Assembly (NCBI RefSeq): GCF_026340655.1
Contig: NZ_JAPEOZ010000001.1
Location: 2,294,001-2,358,000 of the forward strand
DNA length: 64,000 bases
Source: Streptomyces sp. NBC_01275
Lineage (GTDB): Bacteria; Actinomycetota; Actinomycetes; Streptomycetales; Streptomycetaceae
Direction: 5' to 3'
Every line of letters begins with the position of its first letter. Positions within the stretch are counted from its first letter, which is position 1. The position numbers were made by a program, and so were the translations under genes. Shown one piece after another: positions 17,679 through 26,278 of this stretch. The notes below the pieces were generated by a model that was not told the DNA's origin, ran no database searches, and saw only the letters and a list, made by a program, of their open reading frames with translations.

Positions 17679-18908
17679 TCAGTCCCCCGCGGGCACGCGC
17701 TCCGAGGCCGTGCGGACGTCGATCTCACGCCAGAAGCCCGCCCGGATGGCGTAACGGTCGTGCTCGTCGATCTGGTCGTCCTTGTGGGCGAGCAGTCCGA
17801 AGCGGGCCGCGTAGCGCAGCAGCTCGCCGTCGATGCGGTGCGGGATGCGCGGGTACATGCCCGACAGCTTCTGCAGATGGCTCTGGTCCCCGAGGCGCCC
17901 CATCCAGCGGCGCGAGAAGACCTGCCCCACCTCGTACGGGTCGCCGCCCACGGTGGTGATGTCCTCCTCGCGGTCGGCCCACCGCTGCTCCGCGGAGGTG
18001 AGCTGGGCGAGCGTCGGCATCTGGGCGGCCTCGGAGGGCTCGGCGACGACGCCGGGCCGGTCCACCCAGCCCTTGTCCGAGGACCAGCGCAGGGTCGCGC
18101 TGGCGGGGGGCTGGGCGGGCTGGGCGCCGGGTGCGCGCAGGGCGGCGAGGTCCTTGGGGGTGGGGACGCCCTTGGGCGCGGGGACGCGCTCCTGCGCGCC
18201 GTTCTCCGAGTCGTCGGCGGAGGCGTGCTCGACCTCCTCCCGCGTCCGCTCGACGGGGGCGGGGGCGAGGCCGGAGTCGGGCAGCGGCGCGGAGAGGATC
18301 GCGGCGATCTCGGGCCGCGGCGCGTGCACCGGCGCGCACGTCCCACCGAGCTCCTTGGCGCGTACGGCCTTGGTGATCCACGTACGGTCCAGGACGCGGC
18401 GTTCGTCGGCCTCGGCGACGAGGTCCTCGGACTGGTTGTAGTCGCCGTCGGCGGCCTGTACGGCCCACAGGTGGACGGCGACGCCGTGCTCCTTGGCGGC
18501 CATCATGCCGGGCAGCAGGTCGCCGTCGCCGGTGACGAGGACGACGTCGGAGCAGGCGCGGTTGCGGGCCAGCTCGGTCAGCTCGGCGTGCATGGCCGCG
18601 TCGACGCCCTTCTGCGCCCAGCGGCCGTCGCTGCGGGTCAGGGCGCCGAGGCGGACGGTGACCCGGGGCATCACCCGCAGCCTGCGGTGCTCGGGCTGGG
18701 GGACGCGGTCGGGGGCGCCGTCGAACCAGTAGATGCGCAGCAGCGGGCGCTCGGTGTCGGACTCGGCCTGTTCGCGCAGGCCCTGGACGAGGGCGGGATG
18801 GTCGACGGTGATCCGGGATCGCGAGGGCTCTCCGGCGAGGAGGCTCGCGGCGGCCCCCAGCAGATACCCGGCGTCCACCAGGACGATGCAGCGGTCCACA
18901 CGACTCAC
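17679..18908 (-). CDS. NYN-domain (PIN-like) RNase-like protein
   Basis: 409 residues. The N-terminal 170 residues are a NYN/PIN-like nuclease domain with acidic active-site candidates in CIVLVDAGYLLGAA, KGVDAAMHAEL and VVLVTGDGDLLPGM, the usual three-Asp arrangement of metal-dependent RNases. A long acidic/proline-rich linker follows. The C-terminus (about residues 310-400) is a conserved-looking helical region that I cannot assign. Likely a soluble RNA-processing or decay enzyme; target unknown. Start GTG 18906-18908 with GGGAAGAGG before it. It is divergent from the 54-residue gene. Confidence 0.82.
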   Translation of the reverse strand: MSRVDRCIVLVDAGYLLGAAASLLAGEPSRSRITVDHPALVQGLREQAESDTERPLLRIYWFDGAPDRVPQPEHRRLRVMPRVTVRLGALTRSDGRWAQKGVDAAMHAELTELARNRACSDVVLVTGDGDLLPGMMAAKEHGVAVHLWAVQAADGDYNQSEDLVAEADERRVLDRTWITKAVRAKELGGTCAPVHAPRPEIAAILSAPLPDSGLAPAPVERTREEVEHASADDSENGAQERVPAPKGVPTPKDLAALRAPGAQPAQPPASATLRWSSDKGWVDRPGVVAEPSEAAQMPTLAQLTSAEQRWADREEDITTVGGDPYEVGQVFSRRWMGRLGDQSHLQKLSGMYPRIPHRIDGELLRYAARFGLLAHKDDQIDEHDRYAIRAGFWREIDVRTASERVPAGD

Positions 18909-19123
18909 CCTCTTCCCGGGAGATTTGCTTCGGGCTTCCTTCGAGTCTGCCCGACCGCACGGGGGTTAACGGCCCGAACTCGATCTTCGGCGTGGCGTTT
19001 CGCGCCGATGCGCTCCGAGAACCCCTGTCACGGACGGTAATTATCCGAAATGCGCCATACCTCAGCCTATGTGAATCTGGTCCCGGCCCTGGCCCCTAGT
19101 TCCCCCGTTGGAGGCAGATCCCC

Positions 19124-19288
19124 ATGGCCAAGAACAAGAAACAGGAACGCAAGCAGCCCCAGTCCGAGCGCGGTCAGCAGGCGGCGCAGCAGTCCTCGAT
19201 GGAGTCGCAGGCCGAGCAGCGCATCTCGCAGGTGACGCCTGCCGACGTCGCCCGCAAGGGCCGGCAGAAGCGCTTCGGACACAACTGA
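19124..19288 (+). CDS. 54-residue basic, Gln/Lys-rich protein
   Basis: A small soluble protein beginning MAKNKKQERKQPQSERG and ending RKGRQKRFGHN. It is highly charged and polar with no hydrophobic core, so probably largely disordered or nucleic-acid-binding. The start is well supported by TTGGAGG ten or so bases upstream, and a strong hairpin follows the stop. I recall similar short proteins in Streptomyces but know of no function. Its neighbour on the other side is a NYN nuclease-like gene, divergently transcribed. Confidence 0.75.
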   Translation: MAKNKKQERKQPQSERGQQAAQQSSMESQAEQRISQVTPADVARKGRQKRFGHN

Positions 19289-19324
19289 CAGCTGTACGAC
19301 GGGCTGTTGCAGCCCGGGCACACC

Positions 19325-19356
19325 GAGGGGCGCATCCGATGCCGGATGCGCCCCTC
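19325..19356. terminator. bidirectional terminator between the 54-residue gene and dnaE
   Basis: GAGGGGCGCATCCG and CGGATGCGCCCCTC form perfect 14-bp arms around a 4-base loop, 37 bases after one stop and 29 bases after the other in a convergent gap. Confidence 0.88.
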
Positions 19357-19384
19357 GTACGTGCTCTTCTGCTCTTCTGTTGGA

Positions 19385-22300
19385 TCAGCCGGCCAGGCAG
19401 GACGGGCCGAGCAGCACCTTCAGATCGCCGAACAGCGCCGGATCGGGCTTGACGCGGTGCCGGTCCAGGCGCAGCACGGTCGTCTTCGTCGGCCCCTGGA
19501 GCCTGATCCGGACCTCGCTGTCGCCCCTGTGGTGGGTGAGGATCTCGCCGAGGCGGCTGATCATCGGCGGGGTGACCCGGGTGGCCGGGATGGTGAGGAT
19601 CACGGGCGCGTTGGTGCCCGCGTTGGACAGGTCGGGGACCGCCAGTTCCATCGCGACCAGACGCGGCACGTCCTCGCGCTTGTCCAGGCGTCCCTTGACG
19701 AACACGACGGCGTCCTCGACGAGTTGGGTCGACACCAGCTGGTAGGTCGCCGGGAAGAACATGCACTCGATGGAGCCGGCGAGGTCCTCGACGGTGGCGA
19801 TGGCCCAGGCGTTGCCCTGCTTGGTCATCTTGCGCTGGAGCCCCGAGATGATGCCGCCGATGGTGACGACCGCGCCGTCCGCGTGCTCGCCTCCGGTGAG
19901 CTGGGCGATGCCCGCGTCGGCCTTGTCGGACAGGACGTGCTCCAGACCGAAGAGCGGGTGGTCGGAGACGTACAGCCCGAGCATCTCCCGCTCCTGGGCG
20001 AGCAGGTACGTCTTCTCCCACTCGTCGGTGGTGAACTCCACGTCGAGGCCGAAGCCGGGCTCGGTGGTCTCCTCCTCGCCCATCCCGCCGAAGAGGTCGA
20101 ACTGGCCCTCGGCCTCCTTGCGCTTGACCGCGACCACGTTGTCGATCATCGGCTCGAAGTGCGCGGTGAGGCCCTTGCGGGTGTGCCCCATCGTGTCGAA
20201 CGCGCCCGCCTTGATCAGCGACTCCGTGGTGCGCTTGTTGCAGGCGACCGCCTCGACCTTGTCGAGGTAGTCGGGGAAGGAGGAGTACTTCCCCTTGGCC
20301 TTGCGGCTGCGGATGATCGACTCGACCACGTTCGTGCCGACGTTGCGGACGGCCTCGAGCCCGAAGAGGATCACGTCGTCGCCCTGGGCGGCGAAGTTGT
20401 GCACCGACTCGTTGACGTTCGGCGGCAGCACCTTGATGCCCATGCGCCGGCACTCGTTCAGATAGATCGCGGACTTGTCCTTGTCGTCCTTGACCGAGGT
20501 GAGCAGCGCGGCCATGTACTCGGCCGGGTAGTTCGCCTTCAGGTAGGCGGTCCAGTACGAGACCAGTCCGTACGCGGCCGAGTGGGCCTTGTTGAAGGCG
20601 TAGCCGGCGAAGGGGACCAGCACGTCCCACAGGCCCTGGATGGCCTCGTCGCTGTAGCCGTTCTTCTTGGCGCCGGCCTGGAAGATGGTGAAGTTCTTGG
20701 CCAGTTCGTCGGGCTTCTTCTTGCCCATCACGCGGCGCAGGATGTCGGCCTCGCCGAGCGAGTAGCCGGCGATGATCTGGGCGGCCTTCTGCACCTGCTC
20801 CTGGTAGACGATCAGGCCGTAGGTGACCGCCAGGACCTCTTCGAGGGGCTCTTCGAGCTCCTTGTGGATCGGCGTGATGTCCTGGAGCTTGTTCTTGCGC
20901 AGCGCGTAGTTGGTGTGCGAGTCCATGCCCATGGGGCCGGGACGGTAGAGCGCCGACACGGCGGAGATGTCTTCGAAGTTGTCGGGCTTCATCAGGCGCA
21001 GCAGCGAGCGCATGGGGCCGCCGTCGAACTGGAAGACGCCGAGGGTGTCGCCGCGCTGGAGCAGTTCGAAGGTCGTCGGGTCGTCGAGCGGCAGGCCCAG
21101 CAGGTCGAGGTCGACGCCCTTGTTGGACTTCACCATCTTGACGGCGTCGTCCATGATCGTCAGGTTGCGCAGGCCCAGGAAGTCCATCTTCAGCAGGCCG
21201 AGCGACTCGCACTGCGGGTAGTCCCACTGGGTGATGGTCACGCCGTCGGTGTGCCGCACCCAGATCGGGGCGTGGTCGACGATGGGCTCGCTGGACATGA
21301 TGACGCCGGCCGCGTGCACGCCCATCTGGCGGACCAGGCCCTCGACGCCCTTGGCGGTGTCGATGACCTTCTTGACGTCCGCCTCGTTCTCGTACATCGC
21401 GCGGATCTCGCCGGCCTCGCTGTAGCGCGGGTGCGAGGGGTCGGTGATGCCGTTGAGGTCGATGCCCTTGCCGAGGACGTCGGCGGGCATCGCCTTGGTG
21501 AGGCGGTCGCCCATGGCGTACGGGTAGCCCAGCACGCGCGCGGAGTCCTTGATCGCGTTCTTGGCCTTGATCTTGCCGTAGGTGCCGATCATGGCGACCT
21601 TGTCGGCGCCGTACTTCTCCGTCACGTACCGGATCACCTCGACGCGCCGGCGCTCGTCGAAGTCGATGTCGACGTCGGGCATGGAGACGCGCTCGGGGTT
21701 GAGGAACCGCTCGAAGATCAGTCCGTGCGGGATCGGGTCGAGGTCGGTGATCCCCATGGCGTAGGCGACGATCGAGCCGGCCGCGGAGCCACGGCCCGGG
21801 CCGACCGCGATGCCCTGGTTCTTGGCCCACATGATGAAGTCGGCGACGACGAGGAAGTAGCCCGGGAACCCCATCTGGATGATGACGTCCATCTCGTACT
21901 CGACCTGCTTCTGCCGGTCGTCCGGGATGCCGCCGGGGAAGCGGCGCTCCATGCCCCGGCGGACCTCCTCCTTGAACCAGGTGATCTCGGTGAAGCCGTC
22001 GGGGATGTCGAACTTCGGCATGAGGTTCTTCGCCTCGAACATGCCGGCGGTGTCGATCTGCTCGGCCACCAGGAGGGTGTTGGCGCAGCCCTCCTGCCAG
22101 GCGTCCGAGGAGTCGATGGCGTACATCTCCTCCGTGGACTTCAGGTAGTAGCCGGTGCCGTCGAAGCGGAAGCGGTCGGGGTCGGAGAGGTTCTTGCCGG
22201 TCTGGATGCACAGCAGCGCGTCGTGCGCGGTCGCCTCGTGCGCGTACGTGTAGTGCGAGTCGTTCGTCACCAGGGGCGGGATGCCGAGCTTCTTGCCGAT

Positions 22301-22924
22301 CTCCAGGAGTCCGTCGCGGACCCGGCTCTCGATCTCGATGCCGTGGTCCATCAGCTCCAGGAAGTAGCGGTCCTTGCCGAAGATGTCCTGGTACTCGGCG
22401 GCCGCCTTCAGCGCCTCGTCCTTCTGGCCGAGCCGCAGCCGGGTCTGGAGTTCGCCCGAGGGGCAGCCGGTGGAGGCGATCAGCCCCTCGGACCACTGCG
22501 AGATGGTCTCCTTGTCCATCCGCGGCCACTTCTGCAGCCAGCCCTCGGCGTACGCGTCCGAGGAGAGCCGGAAGAGGTTGTGCAGGCCCGTCGCGTTCGC
22601 CGCCCAGATCGTCTTGTGGGTGTATCCGCCGGAGCCGGAGACGTCGTCGCGCTTCTGGTGCGGCTGGCCCCACTGGATCTTGCGCTTGTTGCGCCGCGAC
22701 TCGGGCGCGACATACGCCTCGATGCCGATGATCGGGGTGACCCCGGCCTTCTTCGCGGTGTGGAAGAAGTCATACGCCCCGTGCAGGTTGCCGTGGTCGG
22801 ACATGGCGATATGGGTCATGCCCATCTCGTTGCACGCGTTGAACATGTCCTTCAGCCGCGCGGCACCGTCCAGCAGCGAGTACTGGGTGTGGACGTGCAG
22901 GTGCGTGAACGGCGGCTTTGACAC
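19385..22924 (-). CDS. dnaE: DNA polymerase III alpha subunit
   Basis: Replicative polymerase of 1179 residues, the usual length for Streptomyces DnaE. In order: the N-terminal PHP domain with HLHVHTQYSLLDGA and MSDHGNLHGAYDF; the polymerase core with VGPGRGSAAGSIVAYAMG and PDVDIDFDERRR, which holds two catalytic aspartates; the fingers and beta-binding region; and a C-terminal OB fold (VVTIGGIISGLQRKMTKQGN). The GTG at 22922-22924 is chosen because GGAGG lies eight bases upstream; an in-frame TTG further up overlaps that site. Single gene, ended by a strong hairpin. Confidence 0.97.
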   Translation of the reverse strand: MSKPPFTHLHVHTQYSLLDGAARLKDMFNACNEMGMTHIAMSDHGNLHGAYDFFHTAKKAGVTPIIGIEAYVAPESRRNKRKIQWGQPHQKRDDVSGSGGYTHKTIWAANATGLHNLFRLSSDAYAEGWLQKWPRMDKETISQWSEGLIASTGCPSGELQTRLRLGQKDEALKAAAEYQDIFGKDRYFLELMDHGIEIESRVRDGLLEIGKKLGIPPLVTNDSHYTYAHEATAHDALLCIQTGKNLSDPDRFRFDGTGYYLKSTEEMYAIDSSDAWQEGCANTLLVAEQIDTAGMFEAKNLMPKFDIPDGFTEITWFKEEVRRGMERRFPGGIPDDRQKQVEYEMDVIIQMGFPGYFLVVADFIMWAKNQGIAVGPGRGSAAGSIVAYAMGITDLDPIPHGLIFERFLNPERVSMPDVDIDFDERRRVEVIRYVTEKYGADKVAMIGTYGKIKAKNAIKDSARVLGYPYAMGDRLTKAMPADVLGKGIDLNGITDPSHPRYSEAGEIRAMYENEADVKKVIDTAKGVEGLVRQMGVHAAGVIMSSEPIVDHAPIWVRHTDGVTITQWDYPQCESLGLLKMDFLGLRNLTIMDDAVKMVKSNKGVDLDLLGLPLDDPTTFELLQRGDTLGVFQFDGGPMRSLLRLMKPDNFEDISAVSALYRPGPMGMDSHTNYALRKNKLQDITPIHKELEEPLEEVLAVTYGLIVYQEQVQKAAQIIAGYSLGEADILRRVMGKKKPDELAKNFTIFQAGAKKNGYSDEAIQGLWDVLVPFAGYAFNKAHSAAYGLVSYWTAYLKANYPAEYMAALLTSVKDDKDKSAIYLNECRRMGIKVLPPNVNESVHNFAAQGDDVILFGLEAVRNVGTNVVESIIRSRKAKGKYSSFPDYLDKVEAVACNKRTTESLIKAGAFDTMGHTRKGLTAHFEPMIDNVVAVKRKEAEGQFDLFGGMGEEETTEPGFGLDVEFTTDEWEKTYLLAQEREMLGLYVSDHPLFGLEHVLSDKADAGIAQLTGGEHADGAVVTIGGIISGLQRKMTKQGNAWAIATVEDLAGSIECMFFPATYQLVSTQLVEDAVVFVKGRLDKREDVPRLVAMELAVPDLSNAGTNAPVILTIPATRVTPPMISRLGEILTHHRGDSEVRIRLQGPTKTTVLRLDRHRVKPDPALFGDLKVLLGPSCLAG

Positions 22925-23070
22925 GGCTTCGGCCTCCAATAGACAGTCGGGGGACAGCGTCGAAGTCTATGCCTCGCGACTGACACTCGACGGGCACCTC
23001 CGCGTACCTTCGTGCGTTGGAGACGGCAGAGACGCTGTCGTACATGCACTGCACCAGGAGGCACCCAGCG

Positions 23071-24396
23071 ATGTCGGTTCCGCAGCTCAACGACGAGCAC
23101 CGCGGCGAGGAGATCCTCGCCGTCTTCGACACCGCGTTCGGCGAGCTCCTGGCCGCCGACCCGGCCGCGTTCCGCGTGAAGTTCCGCAAGATGGCGGCCT
23201 CGGCGTTCGCGTTCTACCGGGGCACGGCGGCTCTCTTCTACCACGACCTCGACGCGGAGAAGCGGGGCGGCCCGTTCCTGGACGAGCGCACCTCGCGCGT
23301 GTGGATCCACGGCGATCTGCACGCGGAGAACTTCGGCACGTACATGGACGCCAACGGCCGGCTGATCTTCAACGTCAACGACTTCGACGAGGCGTACGTC
23401 GGCCCCTTCACCTGGGACCTGAAGCGCCTCTCCGCCTCCCTCGCCCTCATCGGGTACGCGAAGGCGCTCGGCGACGACCAGATCAGCGAGCTGGTGGAGG
23501 TGTACGCGGGCGCGTACCGCGAGCGCATCCACGCGCTGGCCACCGGTGCCAAGAGCGACGAGGTGCCGCCGTTCACGCTGGACACCGCCCAGGGACCGCT
23601 CCTGGACGCGCTGCGCGACGCCCGCTCGCTGACCCGCTTCGGTCTCCTCGACTCCATGACGGAGATCCGGGACTTCGAACGCCGGTTCGCGCCGGGCGGC
23701 GGCTCCATCGAGCTGGACGCCGCCACCCGCTACAAGGTCCTGGCCGCCTTCGACGGCTATCTGGAGACCCTGCCGGAGACGTCGCTGACCCGCCCGGACT
23801 CCTACCGGGTGAAGGACGTCGTGGGCCGCCGCGGTATCGGCATCGGCTCGGCCGGCCTGCCGTCGTACAACATCCTGCTCGAAGGGCACAGCGACGCCCT
23901 GGAGAACGACGTCGTGATCTACATCAAGCAGGCCCAGACCCCGGCCGTGTCCCGGCACATCACCGACCCGGCGATCCGCGGCTACTTCCAGCACGAGGGC
24001 CACCGCACGGTGATCTCCCAGCGCGCCCTCCAGGCCCACGCCGACCCGTGGCTGGGCTGGACCGAGCTGGGCGGCGCGGGCCAGCTGGTCGCCGAGGTGT
24101 CGCCGTATGCGGTCGACCTGGACTGGGGCGACATCGACGACCCGGAGGAGATCGCGGGCGTGGTGGCCGACCTGGGCCGGGCCACGGCCACGATGCACGC
24201 GGCGGCGGACGACCAGTCCGGCGAGTCCCTGGTCCCGTTCTCCACGGAGCGGGCCATCGACGCGGCCATCGCGGCCGACGAGGAGGGCTTCGCCCCCTTG
24301 CTGGTCGACTTCGCGCACGCCTACGGCGCACGCGCGCGTGCCGATCACCAGACCTTCGTCGACCTGTTCCGCAACGGCCGGATCCCGGGTCTGTGA
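23071..24396 (+). CDS. DUF2252 protein (kinase-like fold)
   Basis: 441 residues of the DUF2252 family. The segment VWIHGDLHAENFGTY followed by FNVNDFDEAYVGPF resembles the catalytic (HGDxHxxN) and metal-binding (DFD) loops of aminoglycoside phosphotransferase and choline kinase folds. A phosphotransferase activity is therefore plausible but not shown, and the substrate is unknown. ATG 23071 has AGGAGG nine bases upstream. Transcribed divergently from dnaE; CTGACA and TACCTT near 22980-23010 could form its promoter. Confidence 0.85.
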   Translation: MSVPQLNDEHRGEEILAVFDTAFGELLAADPAAFRVKFRKMAASAFAFYRGTAALFYHDLDAEKRGGPFLDERTSRVWIHGDLHAENFGTYMDANGRLIFNVNDFDEAYVGPFTWDLKRLSASLALIGYAKALGDDQISELVEVYAGAYRERIHALATGAKSDEVPPFTLDTAQGPLLDALRDARSLTRFGLLDSMTEIRDFERRFAPGGGSIELDAATRYKVLAAFDGYLETLPETSLTRPDSYRVKDVVGRRGIGIGSAGLPSYNILLEGHSDALENDVVIYIKQAQTPAVSRHITDPAIRGYFQHEGHRTVISQRALQAHADPWLGWTELGGAGQLVAEVSPYAVDLDWGDIDDPEEIAGVVADLGRATATMHAAADDQSGESLVPFSTERAIDAAIAADEEGFAPLLVDFAHAYGARARADHQTFVDLFRNGRIPGL

Positions 24397-24410
24397 CGGG
24401 ATCCACCACG

Positions 24411-24458
24411 ACCTACGCCACGGCCCCCGCCATGACCTCCGCCACGGCCCCCGCCGCG
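24411..24458 (+). repeat. two-copy 24-base tandem repeat after the DUF2252 gene
   Basis: Units 24411-24434 and 24435-24458 (core CGCCACGGCCCCCGCC) differ at three positions and are followed by half of a third copy. They lie just after the stop codon. Possibly a decayed coding extension or simple slippage. Confidence 0.6.
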
Positions 24459-24522
24459 ACCTCGGCCGCGATCCGCGCTGCGGGCTCGGTGCCGAAATCG
24501 ATAACGAAAAGGGCTCTCACAG

Positions 24523-24538
24523 GACCCCTTTAGGGGTC
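24523..24538 (+). terminator. short hairpin upstream of the membrane protein gene
   Basis: GACCCC-TTTA-GGGGTC lies 127 bases after the DUF2252 stop and 35 bases before the next start. It may end the DUF2252 transcript or lie in the leader of the next gene. Confidence 0.45.
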
Positions 24539-24572
24539 TCTTACAGGAGCGCGTGACACACTCTCCTCCGCT

Positions 24573-25268
24573 ATGGACATATCCGGGACCCGATTCAGAG
24601 CCGTACGCGCGGCGCTGTTCACGGCCGTCGTCGTGACGCTCAGCACCGCGTCGCACGTGCTGCTGTCCCGGGCTCCCCTGCCGCTGAACACGGTGGCCGT
24701 CGTCGCGGCCGCCGTGTTCGCCCTCGCCTACGCGCTCGCGGGCCGCGAGCGCGGCTTCGGGCGGATCGCCGCCCTGCTGATCCCGCTGGAGCTGGCGGCC
24801 GACACCGTCTTCACCACCGGCCAGCACGTCTGCTACGGCCGCGCGGGCGGTCCGGTCGCCGGGCCGCTGGCCTCGGTCGGCTGGGACGTGCTGTGCGGCG
24901 ACGGCGTCCGCGTGGGCACCCCGCTGGCCCGGGTCACGGGCGCCGACCCGGACAGGCTCGGCGGCCTCCTGGCCCACGCCGACCCGGCCGCCGCCTGGCT
25001 GCTGCTCGGCGCGCACGTCTGCGTCGGCCTCGCCGCCGCCGCCTGGCTGCGCCGCGGCGAGCGGGCGCTGGCCCAGCTGCTGCGGGCGGCGACCGCCACC
25101 ACCTTCCGGCCCCTGCTGCTCGCGGTGGCCGCGGTGACCGTACGACGCGCCCCGGCGGCCCGCCGCCTGCCGCGGCCCGCACGCCGTACGGCCACCGCCC
25201 GCGACCGGATCCTCGTGCACTCCCTGGGACGGCGTGGACCGCCGTGCTCGGCCGTCGCCCTCGTCTGA
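24573..25268 (+). CDS. integral membrane protein of unknown function with four cysteines
   Basis: 231 residues with about five hydrophobic segments (about 12-33, 40-57, 64-82, 138-160, 173-190) and a basic C-terminal tail. Cysteines at 87, 108, 150 and 225: C87 and C108 fall in the loop after the third segment, where they could form a disulfide. No known family is recognised. It lies 103 bases upstream of a thioredoxin-fold protein in the same direction, so a shared redox role is possible but speculative. No clear ribosome site precedes ATG 24573. Confidence 0.7.
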   Translation: MDISGTRFRAVRAALFTAVVVTLSTASHVLLSRAPLPLNTVAVVAAAVFALAYALAGRERGFGRIAALLIPLELAADTVFTTGQHVCYGRAGGPVAGPLASVGWDVLCGDGVRVGTPLARVTGADPDRLGGLLAHADPAAAWLLLGAHVCVGLAAAAWLRRGERALAQLLRAATATTFRPLLLAVAAVTVRRAPAARRLPRPARRTATARDRILVHSLGRRGPPCSAVALV

Positions 25269-25371
25269 GCGGCGCCGCCCACGTCGCGCGAGCGACCTCC
25301 CCGAGCACGAGACAGTCCCCCATACGTATCCCGCGTACGGCATGTACGCGTCCCACCTGGAGAACACCGAT

Positions 25372-26187
25372 ATGAGCAAGCGGAACAGCGCGGCGGCCAA
25401 GACGGCGGCCCGGGAGCGGCTGCGCGTCGAGCGCGAGCGCCAGGCGAAGCGGGCCAAGGCCAGGCGGCAGATCATCGTCGCCTGCTCGGCGGTCGGCGTG
25501 CTGGCGGCGGCCGGCGGCATAGGCTACGCGGTCGTCCAGGCCAACAAGCCCAGCTACTGGGAAGAGGCCAAGACCGCCAAGCTGGTCAAGCCGGCCAACG
25601 CCACCGGCAAGAACGGCACGACCGTCGTCATCGGCAAGAGCACCGCCAAGAAGACCCTCGTGATGTACGAGGACCCGCGTTGCCCGGTCTGCGCCCAGTT
25701 CGAGCAGACCGTCGGCGCGACCGTGAAGAAGGACTACGACGACGGCAAGTTCAAGATCCAGTACGTCGGCGCCACCTTCCTCGACCGCAGCCTGACCGGC
25801 GAGGGCTCCAAGAACGGGCTCAGCGCCCTGGGCGCCGCGCTCAACGTCAGCCCCGAGGCGTTCCTCGAGTACAAGACCGCGCTGTACTCGACGAAGTACC
25901 ACCCCGAGGAGACCGACGACAAGTTCAAGGACGACTCCTACCTGATCAAGGTGGCGGACACGGTCCCGGAGCTGAAGGGCAACACGAAGTTCCAGAACGC
26001 CGTGAAGAACGGCACCTACGACCGGTGGGCGCTGGAGATGTCCAAGACCTTCGACTCCAGCGGCGTCTCGGGCACCCCGACCCTGAAGATGGACGGCAAG
26101 ACGCTGACCGCCTCCGACGGCAGCGGGAACGCGCCCATGTCCGTCGCCGACTTCACCACGGCGATCGACGCGGCCCTCAAGGGCTGA
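25372..26187 (+). CDS. membrane-anchored DsbA-like thioredoxin-fold protein
   Basis: 271 residues. A very basic N-terminal cytoplasmic stretch (residues 1-33) is followed by one transmembrane helix (about 33-55), so the rest is extracellular. The DsbA-like domain has the redox motif CPVC at residues 104-107 in [14 protein letters not shown] and the conserved cis-Pro loop [13 protein letters not shown] near the end. Likely a disulfide oxidoreductase or isomerase for exported proteins. ATG 25372 has GGAG nine bases upstream. A perfect 15-bp terminator follows. Confidence 0.9.
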   Translation: MSKRNSAAAKTAARERLRVERERQAKRAKARRQIIVACSAVGVLAAAGGIGYAVVQANKPSYWEEAKTAKLVKPANATGKNGTTVVIGKSTAKKTLVMYEDPRCPVCAQFEQTVGATVKKDYDDGKFKIQYVGATFLDRSLTGEGSKNGLSALGAALNVSPEAFLEYKTALYSTKYHPEETDDKFKDDSYLIKVADTVPELKGNTKFQNAVKNGTYDRWALEMSKTFDSSGVSGTPTLKMDGKTLTASDGSGNAPMSVADFTTAIDAALKG

Positions 26188-26212
26188 GCCAGGCCGGACA
26201 CGACGCTCAGTC

Positions 26213-26249
26213 AAAGAGCGGGCGAACTTTTACAGTTCGCCCGCTCTTT
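26213..26249 (+). terminator. rho-independent terminator after the thioredoxin-fold gene
   Basis: Perfect 15-bp arms AAAGAGCGGGCGAAC / GTTCGCCCGCTCTTT around a 7-base loop, followed by TG. It begins 26 bases after the stop codon and ends 30 bases before the PhoD start. Confidence 0.9.
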
Positions 26250-26264
26250 TGTCGTACTGGTCAG

Positions 26265-26270
26265 TAATCT
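26265..26270 (+). promoter_or_regulatory. candidate -10 of a leaderless phoD promoter
   Basis: TAATCT, a good match to the housekeeping -10, lies eight bases before the GTG at 26279 and no ribosome site is present. A convincing -35 or PHO-box pair was not found. Confidence 0.42.
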
Positions 26271-26278
26271 CATCGCCC

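Noticed and set aside
17679..19288. Toxin-antitoxin pair formed by the NYN gene and the 54-residue gene
   Set aside because: Genes are divergent, the nuclease-like protein is 409 residues, and there is no overlap or typical antitoxin DNA-binding domain.
19307..22921. Antisense open frame of 1204 codons opposite dnaE
   Set aside because: Mirrors dnaE, Val/Gly/Asp/His-rich, no domain; dnaE motifs are unmistakable on the other strand.
26213..26278. Possible PHO boxes before phoD
   Set aside because: GTTCGCCCGCT occurs within the terminator stem, but no second 11-base direct repeat follows, so a PhoP operator cannot be claimed.
26249..26278. In-frame start for PhoD at 26249
   Set aside because: It would start inside the previous gene's terminator; GTG 26279 gives a normal Tat signal and has a -10 hexamer at the right distance.
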